Below, one piece after another: positions 7,669 through 12,312 of a DNA stretch of 12,312 bases. The notes beneath the pieces are model-generated. The model was given only the letters and a program-made list of their open reading frames with translations, searched no databases and was not told the DNA's origin. How positions within the stretch are numbered: the stretch's first letter is position 1; every line of letters begins with the position of its first letter. The DNA is from JAFGJQ01 sp964586145 (GTDB taxonomy: Bacteria; Planctomycetota; Phycisphaerae; UBA1845), in NCBI GenBank assembly GCA_964586145.1, contig CAZPHH010000118.1, positions 1 through 12,312 of the forward strand, read 5' to 3'. The translations under genes and the position numbers were made by a program.

Positions 7669-8280
7669 ATGACTTCTGACCCGTTGCCGGCGCACAGTCT
7701 GGCGGAAGCGTACATGTACCTGATGGCCACGCCCTGCCCGAATTGCGGGAAGGGCCCGCTGCACGGGGACGACGCGCGGCCTACGCCGGAGACGAACCGG
7801 GTCCTCCTGACCGTTCCCACCCAGTGCGGCGCGTGCAGCCACTGGCAGGATTTCGTCTTCTCCGTGGAAGGGGACCTGCTGAGCGTGCAGGCCCAGCAGG
7901 CGGCCGGCATCGGGGTGCGCGTGAACGCTTCGCATCATGCCTCGCGGATCATTGACGTGGCCCAGTGGATCCTGCTGTTCCGGATGATCAGCGAGGCGGC
8001 CGCACGCGTGGAGGACAAGCAGGACACGCGGCTTCTAGGCTATGAGGCGGCGCAATGCCTGGAAGAAGCGCTCAAGTTTTACGGGGCGGACAACGATCTT
8101 CCCCCGGACAGGGCGTTGTTTCACGAATCGTCCCGACAGCGCCGACGCGATTATCCCCAGGAGTTCTCGCGCGAGCGGCTGATCGAATTGAGGGCCAAGC
8201 TGCCCACCCTGGAAGTCATGGAAGCCAGTCGGTTCGTCTCCCGCAAAGAGAAGAAACGATGGTGGGCGCCATGGCGATGA
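7669..8280 (+). CDS. Two-CxxC zinc-ribbon protein
   Basis: The 203-residue protein carries CPNC (Cys23, Cys26) and CGAC (Cys53, Cys56) on two short beta hairpins, a probable four-Cys zinc ribbon (TPCPNCGKGPL and TQCGACSHWQDFVF). A helical region follows (IIDVAQWILLFRMISEAA, and EAAQCLEEALKFY), ending in a basic, Trp-containing tail. It might bind nucleic acid or a protein partner; no enzyme motif is visible. Two starts are possible: GTG at 7630 and ATG at 7669. Neither has a good Shine-Dalgarno sequence; I choose the ATG because the Met-Thr-Ser start precedes the first predicted helix closely. It follows the lipoprotein gene by 64 bp and overlaps the next gene, so these three may be cotranscribed. 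Confidence 0.75.
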   Translation: MTSDPLPAHSLAEAYMYLMATPCPNCGKGPLHGDDARPTPETNRVLLTVPTQCGACSHWQDFVFSVEGDLLSVQAQQAAGIGVRVNASHHASRIIDVAQWILLFRMISEAAARVEDKQDTRLLGYEAAQCLEEALKFYGADNDLPPDRALFHESSRQRRRDYPQEFSRERLIELRAKLPTLEVMEASRFVSRKEKKRWWAPWR

Positions 8281-9908
8281 TCTCCCGGCGTGGAATCGCA
8301 CGCGGCGCCGGGACGGCACTGGTCTTCGCGGTGTTCGCCTCCGGCCCGGCCCGTGCCGAGGAGCTTGACCCGGCACTGCTCCGCCTGATGCGCGAAGTCA
8401 CCGCGGTCGGGCAGCACCTGGAGCGCCTTGCCGACCCCGACGACGTTCTCGACTCTCTGCACTTCGGCTGGTCGGACGAGCCGTACGGCCGGGCCACGTT
8501 GGCCTGTGCAGCCAAGACCGTGCGGGTCCTGGAGCGAGAGATATCGCTTCGCCGCGCGGGGGGCGCCGCCCTGCGTGATGCGCAGGTCCGTGAAGTGCTG
8601 GACTGGCTGCGGGCGGCGCCGGCCCGGGCGCAGAACGGCCCGCGTCGCAGCGGGTTCCTCCCGCATCGGCAGGAAGTACGTCTGGACGCGACCTCGTCCG
8701 GCCCGGCGCCGGCGTTGTTCGGGTTCGTGGATCGGTCCACGATGACCCGGCTGGATGACTGGTACGCGGATGCCGATCTGCTGGCCGCCTGTGGGTTCAA
8801 AGTGATTGCGCGGGCGGATCGGCCGTATCTGTCGGCGGAGGCGTGGCGGTCGCTGGCTGACCGTGCAAAGGCGTTGCGGCTGGTTGTGGTTCGCGTCGGC
8901 GACGCGGACGAGCCCGAGAACCAGAGTTCCGCCTCGGCGGATGTTCGCTGCCTGCGGCCGTGCACGCTGCGCGAGTGGTTGAGTGGGGAGGGCCGGACCG
9001 CAGAGAGCGTGCTGATCGACCCGCCGCACGGCGAAACATGGGGGGAGTCGCTCGCCCGGCGCGGCCTGTATCGCGGTGCAACCGGTGGGCGCGGTCCGTG
9101 GGTCAGCGGATGGGCCGTGCCGGAGGCGCGGTCCAACGCGTCGGCTGCAGCCGAGCAGGTTCGGGCGGCGATGTGGGTACACGCCCTGGACGGGCAGCGG
9201 TTGGGTTTGCTGGAAGGCTGGCGCGATCTGCGCGACGGGTCGGTCAGCCCGTACGCAAGCCTGGCGGCGGCGCCGGCCGTGGTGGAGGCCGTCGCCCATA
9301 CGGCGCTGGACCTGCTGTACTTTGATCCGATCGTCCGTGCGTTCTCCGCAGAGTGCCCGCTTGCGCTGGTCGTCGATGAGGACGTGCCGGACTCGGCCGA
9401 TCCGAACCGCTGGTCGCCGACATTCGGGCGATTGGCGCAAGAGCTCTTTGACGCGAACGTGCGGTTTGACGTGCTGCCGCGCACGGCGCCCCCGGAGCGA
9501 ACGGCGCGGTACGCGCTGGCCTGCGAAGTGGCGCTGCCGGCGGATGGGGCGCCTCGCCTGGAAAGGGTCCTTCGTTTCGGCCGGGCGCAGGCCGAGCCGC
9601 TGCTCGAGCAGGAGTCGGTGGCCGAGTGTCTGGGACGGCTTACGGCCGGCCTGCCGGATCCGCCGCCGGTGCGCCTGACGGGTCCCAGCGAGGGCGTCTT
9701 CTGCCGATCCGGGCGATCGGCGGACGGCCCGGTCTGGGTGGCCCTGGTGAACGCGAAGCCCCAGGCTCGCCGGGTCAGCCTTGTGGCATCGGGCGGTGTG
9801 CGGATGCAGGAGGCCGTGGACTACATTGACGGGTCGACGGTGAAAGACCTCGCGAACGGCGTAGACGTGGCCGCGTGGCAGGTGCGGCTGCTGGCGTTGA
9901 GGCCGTAG
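8259..9908 (+). CDS. Secreted protein, possibly a degenerate glycosidase-like TIM barrel
   Basis: The 549-residue product has a signal peptide: basic RR at 10-11, a hydrophobic stretch (17-29) and a likely cut after ARA at 33. The middle suggests a TIM barrel (LFGFVDRSTMTRLDDWY, LAACGFKVIARADRPYL, LRLVVVRVGDAD). Then comes MWVHALDGQRLGLLEGW, and later a segment like the Rossmann-type domain that follows the barrel in GH42-type enzymes (LALVVDEDVPDSAD, LFDANVRFDVLPR). The end is a small beta-sandwich-like domain (VWVALVNAKPQARRVSLV ... VAAWQVRLLAL). I see no convincing pair of catalytic Glu residues. The fold call is inference from strand pattern. Three in-frame ATGs compete: 8259, 8271 and 8277. 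The last forms an ATGA overlap with the zinc-ribbon stop. I choose 8259 for the AAAGAGAAG just upstream. Export is predicted with any of them. Confidence 0.75.
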   Translation: MVGAMAMISRRGIARGAGTALVFAVFASGPARAEELDPALLRLMREVTAVGQHLERLADPDDVLDSLHFGWSDEPYGRATLACAAKTVRVLEREISLRRAGGAALRDAQVREVLDWLRAAPARAQNGPRRSGFLPHRQEVRLDATSSGPAPALFGFVDRSTMTRLDDWYADADLLAACGFKVIARADRPYLSAEAWRSLADRAKALRLVVVRVGDADEPENQSSASADVRCLRPCTLREWLSGEGRTAESVLIDPPHGETWGESLARRGLYRGATGGRGPWVSGWAVPEARSNASAAAEQVRAAMWVHALDGQRLGLLEGWRDLRDGSVSPYASLAAAPAVVEAVAHTALDLLYFDPIVRAFSAECPLALVVDEDVPDSADPNRWSPTFGRLAQELFDANVRFDVLPRTAPPERTARYALACEVALPADGAPRLERVLRFGRAQAEPLLEQESVAECLGRLTAGLPDPPPVRLTGPSEGVFCRSGRSADGPVWVALVNAKPQARRVSLVASGGVRMQEAVDYIDGSTVKDLANGVDVAAWQVRLLALRP

Positions 9909-10004
9909 TACGGGCCTGCGGCGCTGGGGCGGGGCTCTGCGGTCGTTCCATTCCGCGCTGGGGCGTTCGGGGGAGCATTACCGTCCTCTGTGATGGGGCG
10001 CGGA

Positions 10005-10033
10005 TTGACCGGTTGGGCGGGGTAACCTACACT
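10005..10033 (+). promoter_or_regulatory. Sigma-70-like promoter of lpxD
   Basis: TTGACC (10005-10010) and TACACT (10028-10033) are separated by exactly 17 bp, the ideal spacing. The -35 region shares ten identical bases, CGGATTGACC, with the promoter at 6663. Transcription should start near 10040, about 23 bases before the lpxD start codon. Confidence 0.7.
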
Positions 10034-10062
10034 GCTTCCTGGAACAGACAACCTCCTGGCTT

Positions 10063-11136
10063 GTGAGTTTTGATTTGCCCGCAGTGACGCTAGCGGAACT
10101 TTCCGGTTTTCTTCGTGACAAGGGCCTTTCGAACCGTGTCGAAGGCGACCACGCGACGAGCGTCCGCGCCGTCAACACGCTGGATGACGCCGGTCCCGGC
10201 GAGCTGACGTTTCTGACCAACCCGAAATACCGGGACATGGCGTCCAAGACCCGGGCGTCGGCCATGATTGTCGGCCCGGAAATGGCGGGCCCCGGCGCGG
10301 TGCCGACGCTGGTGTGCGACGACGCCTATGCCGCCCTGACGCTGTCGATCGTGCGCATCCACGGCTATCGCGTGCATCCGCAGTGGGGGACCAGTCCGAA
10401 GGCGGTGGTGGCGGACGGCGCCCACATCGGCGAAAACGCCAACATCGGGCCGGGCGCGATGATCGGCGCGGACGCGGTGATCGGCGACAACGCGACGATC
10501 TATCCGGGCTGCTACGTGGCGGACCGCGCGGTCCTCGGCCGCGACGTGGTGCTTTATCCGAACGTGGTCATCTACGATGGGTGCCGGCTGGGCGATCGTG
10601 TGACCATTCACGCCGGCTCGGTCATCGGCGAAGACGGCCTGGGATACGCCCCCCTGAACGGCAAGTGGGCGAAGATTCCCCAGGTGGGCATCGTCGAGAT
10701 CGACAACGACGTCGAAATCGGCGCCGCCTGCACCATCGACCGCGCCACGGTGGGGGTGACCCGCATCGGGTCCGGCACGAAGTTCAGCAACCTGATTGCC
10801 ATCGGGCACGGCAGCAAGATCGGCGAAGACTGCATGTTTGTGGCGCAGGTGGGGCTGGCGGGCTCGGTGACGGTGGGACGGCACGTGACCATCGCCGGGC
10901 AGGCGGGCGTGGTGGGGCATATCCACATTGGTGACAACGCGCGGATCGGGGCCAAGGCCGGGGTGACGGTCTCCGTGCCGCCCGGGCAGGAAGTGCTTGG
11001 TGCGCCCGCCCGGCCTATCCAGGAAACGCGGCGGGTGCTGGCGCTGATGGGTCGCCTGCCGGAAATGCGCGAGCGGCTTCGCGAGCTGGAGGCCGAGGTG
11101 CAGCGGCTGCGCGAGCGGTTGGACAGCGGCGAGTAG
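10063..11136 (+). CDS. lpxD: UDP-3-O-(3-hydroxyacyl)glucosamine N-acyltransferase LpxD
   Basis: LpxD adds the N-linked hydroxyacyl chain from acyl-ACP to UDP-3-O-acylglucosamine, the third step of lipid A synthesis, in the cytoplasm as a trimer. The 357-residue product has the uridine-binding N-terminal domain (about 1-100, with LTFLTNPKY at 48-56). A long left-handed beta helix of hexapeptide repeats follows (about 110-300; IGENANIGPGAMIGADAVIG). A C-terminal charged helix (about 328-355, heptad-like RLRELEAEVQRLRERL) fits the trimer-forming tail. His249 in IAIGHGSKIGED matches catalytic His239 of E. coli, and His286 in VVGHIHIG matches His276; the 37-residue spacing is identical. The start is GTG at 10063 with no Shine-Dalgarno sequence; the only close in-frame alternative, GTG at 10084, has none either. 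lpxI follows after 54 bp, with fabZ and lpxA absent between them. Confidence 0.96.
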   Translation: MSFDLPAVTLAELSGFLRDKGLSNRVEGDHATSVRAVNTLDDAGPGELTFLTNPKYRDMASKTRASAMIVGPEMAGPGAVPTLVCDDAYAALTLSIVRIHGYRVHPQWGTSPKAVVADGAHIGENANIGPGAMIGADAVIGDNATIYPGCYVADRAVLGRDVVLYPNVVIYDGCRLGDRVTIHAGSVIGEDGLGYAPLNGKWAKIPQVGIVEIDNDVEIGAACTIDRATVGVTRIGSGTKFSNLIAIGHGSKIGEDCMFVAQVGLAGSVTVGRHVTIAGQAGVVGHIHIGDNARIGAKAGVTVSVPPGQEVLGAPARPIQETRRVLALMGRLPEMRERLRELEAEVQRLRERLDSGE

Positions 11137-11138
11137 CC

Positions 11139-11162
11139 GCCGCCGTGACACGCTCCGGCGGC
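11139..11162 (+). other. GC hairpin between lpxD and lpxI
   Basis: GCCGCCG (11139-11145) and CGGCGGC (11156-11162) enclose a 10-base loop just after the lpxD stop. No T tract follows. It may be an mRNA-stabilising or attenuating stem within an operon, or chance in GC-rich DNA. Confidence 0.35.
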
Positions 11163-11190
11163 AGGTCAGGGCCCGGATGATTTCAGAACC

Positions 11191-12087
11191 ATGTCGGCAG
11201 ATCGTCCCACGATCGCAGTGATAGCCGGGGCCACGCGGTTTCCCGTGATGGTGGCCGAGCGGGCGCGCGAGGCGGGCTGTCGCGTGGTGGTGGCCGGCCT
11301 GCGGGGCCTGGCCGATCCGGCCCTGCGGGACCGGGCGGACGTGTTCCGCTGGGTGGGCGTGGTACGGATCGGCGGGTGGGTCCGGTTTCTGCGGCGGCAG
11401 GGCGTGCAGCGGGCGATCCTGGCGGGCTCGGTGCGTAAGTCGGACATGTACGGACGGTTCCGGCTGATCCGGTATTGGCCGGACTGGACGGCCATTCGCC
11501 TCTGGTTCTTCCGGGCGGCCGACAAGCGGAACGACACGTTGCTGTGTGCGCTGGCGGATCATCTTCAGTCGAAAGGCATCACCTTGGAAAACAGCGTGCA
11601 GTTCAACGCGGCGGACATGATGCCCGAGGGCGTGCTGACCTCCGCTCGGCCCACCGCGGCGCAAGAGAGCGACATCGAGTTCGGCTGGGGGATCGCCAAG
11701 GAGATGGGGCGGCTGGACGTGGGGCAGTCCATTGCGGTGAAGGAGCGGGAGGTCATCGCGGTGGAGGCGATCGAGGGGACGGACCGCATGATCGAGCGGG
11801 CGGGGGAGCTTTGCAGGCACGGCGGCTGGACGCTGATCAAGGTGGCCAAGCCGAACCAGGACATGCGGTTTGACGTGCCGACCGTCGGCCCGGACACCGT
11901 GGAGAACCTGAAGCGCAACGGCGGGCGGGTGCTCGTGGTGGAGGCCGGCCGGACGTTTGTCGTGGACCGCGACAAGATGGTCGCGGCCGCGGAGCGCCTG
12001 GGCGTGGTGATCGTGGGACGGCAGGAAACGCAGGGGCAGGCACGCAGGCATCCCGGCGCGCCGGGACACGCAGGCACGAAGGTTTGA
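11191..12087 (+). CDS. lpxI: UDP-2,3-diacylglucosamine pyrophosphatase LpxI
   Basis: LpxI (DUF1009 family) hydrolyses UDP-2,3-diacylglucosamine to lipid X and UMP, the fourth step of lipid A synthesis. It replaces the unrelated LpxH in many bacteria outside the beta and gamma proteobacteria. The 298-residue product shows the N-terminal nucleotide-binding-like motif IAVIAGATRFP, then AILAGSVRKSDMYGRF and RNDTLLCALADHLQSKGI. The C-terminal domain has the signature MGRLDVGQS, VEAIEGTDRMIER, LIKVAKPNQDMRFDVPTVG and VLVVEAGRTFVVD. Asp228 in RFDVP probably corresponds to the essential Asp225 of Caulobacter LpxI. The core ends near 276 (VIVG); the last 20 or so residues (RRHPGAPGHAGTKV) are encoded by repeat DNA. 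The ATG at 11191 is close to the family N-terminus but has no clear Shine-Dalgarno sequence, so translation may depend on the lpxD transcript, 54 bp upstream. Confidence 0.95.
   Translation: MSADRPTIAVIAGATRFPVMVAERAREAGCRVVVAGLRGLADPALRDRADVFRWVGVVRIGGWVRFLRRQGVQRAILAGSVRKSDMYGRFRLIRYWPDWTAIRLWFFRAADKRNDTLLCALADHLQSKGITLENSVQFNAADMMPEGVLTSARPTAAQESDIEFGWGIAKEMGRLDVGQSIAVKEREVIAVEAIEGTDRMIERAGELCRHGGWTLIKVAKPNQDMRFDVPTVGPDTVENLKRNGGRVLVVEAGRTFVVDRDKMVAAAERLGVVIVGRQETQGQARRHPGAPGHAGTKV
12041..12076. repeat. 16-bp perfect palindrome flanked by 10-bp direct repeats
   Basis: TCCCGGCGCGCCGGGA (12051-12066) is a perfect palindrome. CACGCAGGCA occurs at 12041-12050 and again at 12067-12076, on either side of it. 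The element lies inside the last codons of lpxI and encodes its tail. The palindrome with its flanks (CATCCCGGCGCGCCGGGAC, 19 bp) recurs exactly at 12291-12309. Confidence 0.9.
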
Positions 12088-12165
12088 GCCGCGGGGAGGG
12101 CGGCACGTCGTCCTGGGCTGTTGTTCACCTGGGATCGGCCGTGGGCCGGAGTGAGGACGGTGCGG

Positions 12166-12290
12166 CCTCTGGTGTGGGACCGGCTTTCTCTTTGTGGGAC
12201 CGGCTTTCCAGCCGGTCTGGTCTTCCTTTCCTTCCAGTTTCCAGTCTCGCGTTTCCAGTTCTCCAGTGTTTGTGGGACCGGCTTTCTCGC
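12166..12290. repeat. Dispersed GTGGGACCGGCTTTC repeats, inverted relative to the left array
   Basis: Three copies of the reverse complement of the left-end unit occur: 12172-12189, 12192-12209 (exact over all 18 bases) and 12270-12286. The first is preceded by CCTCTGG, as is the outermost left unit read on its minus strand. The second copy closes a hairpin: GACCGGCT (12198-12205) and AGCCGGTC (12210-12217) around TTCC. Between copies two and three lies a pyrimidine-rich stretch with repeated TTTCCAGT (12237-12259). Confidence 0.9.
12198..12217 (+). terminator. Repeat-borne hairpin downstream of lpxI
   Basis: Eight perfect pairs with a TTCC loop, formed by a repeat copy and its continuation, lie 111 bp past the lpxI stop. 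A pyrimidine-rich run (TCTTCCTTTCCTTCC) follows closely, so it could end or stabilise the lpxD-lpxI transcript. Terminator function is inference. Confidence 0.4.
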
Positions 12291-12309
12291 CATCCCGGCG
12301 CGCCGGGAC
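12291..12309. repeat. Second copy of the palindromic 19-mer
   Basis: CATCCCGGCGCGCCGGGAC is identical to 12049-12067. It directly follows the third GTGGGACCGGCTTTC copy and reaches almost to the window edge, so whether its flanking direct repeats are present cannot be seen. Confidence 0.9.
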
Positions 12310-12312
12310 CTG

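Noticed and set aside
9901..9916. GGCCGTAGTACGGGCC as a terminator after the secreted-protein gene
   Set aside because: The arms meet with almost no loop, so it would not form a stable RNA hairpin, and there is no T tract.
10011..10027. GGTT...AACC inverted repeat filling the lpxD promoter spacer, as an operator
   Set aside because: Four-base arms are too short to separate from chance.
10090..12069. Minus-strand open frame of 659 codons opposite lpxD and lpxI
   Set aside because: It spans two firmly identified genes on the other strand and has the His/Arg/Asp/Pro-rich composition of an antisense frame.
2..12309. Whole block as one composite mobile element bounded by inverted repeats
   Set aside because: The contents are chromosomal housekeeping and envelope genes, with no transposase or recombinase and no target duplication at the ends. 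The end repeats are better explained as dispersed elements at 3' ends of genes.

Overview
The window is a GC-rich bacterial chromosome segment with dense genes and no RNA genes, phage genes, transposases or CRISPR array that I can see. Lipid A biosynthesis genes (lpxD, lpxI) show a Gram-negative type outer membrane. LpxI in place of LpxH, a stand-alone UVR-motif protein, many secreted proteins of unknown family and dispersed short GTGGGACCGGCTTTCC-type repeats together suggest a planctomycete or a close relative. This placement is inference, not proof.

The genes form two blocks that diverge from a promoter region at about 5662-5858. The leftward block (minus strand) holds a sugar phosphate isomerase/epimerase-like TIM-barrel protein (4804-5661), a 363-bp gap, a large secreted protein of unknown function (2221-4440) and a double-domain SppA signal peptide peptidase (242-2143). 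The last two are 77 bp apart and are probably cotranscribed. Beyond sppA lie a perfect 13-bp-stem hairpin and an 18-bp tandem repeat array.

The rightward block (plus strand) holds a UVR-motif protein (5859-6629), a probable lipoprotein (6735-7604), a two-CxxC zinc-ribbon protein (7669-8280) overlapping a secreted protein with a possible degenerate glycosidase fold (8259-9908), then lpxD (10063-11136) and lpxI (11191-12087). Two well-formed promoters with the same design (CGGATTGACC, 17-bp spacer, TAC(T/A)CT) sit before the lipoprotein gene and before lpxD, so the rightward block is probably at least three transcription units.

The theme is the cell envelope. LpxD and LpxI perform the third and fourth steps of lipid A synthesis, SppA clears signal peptides from the membrane, and three further products carry export signals. 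The least ordinary features are the matching repeat arrays just downstream of the outermost gene at each end, in the same orientation relative to transcription; a palindrome flanked by direct repeats that encodes the C-terminal tail of LpxI; and a run of eight G inside the spacer of one promoter. I found no convincing new multi-gene system.
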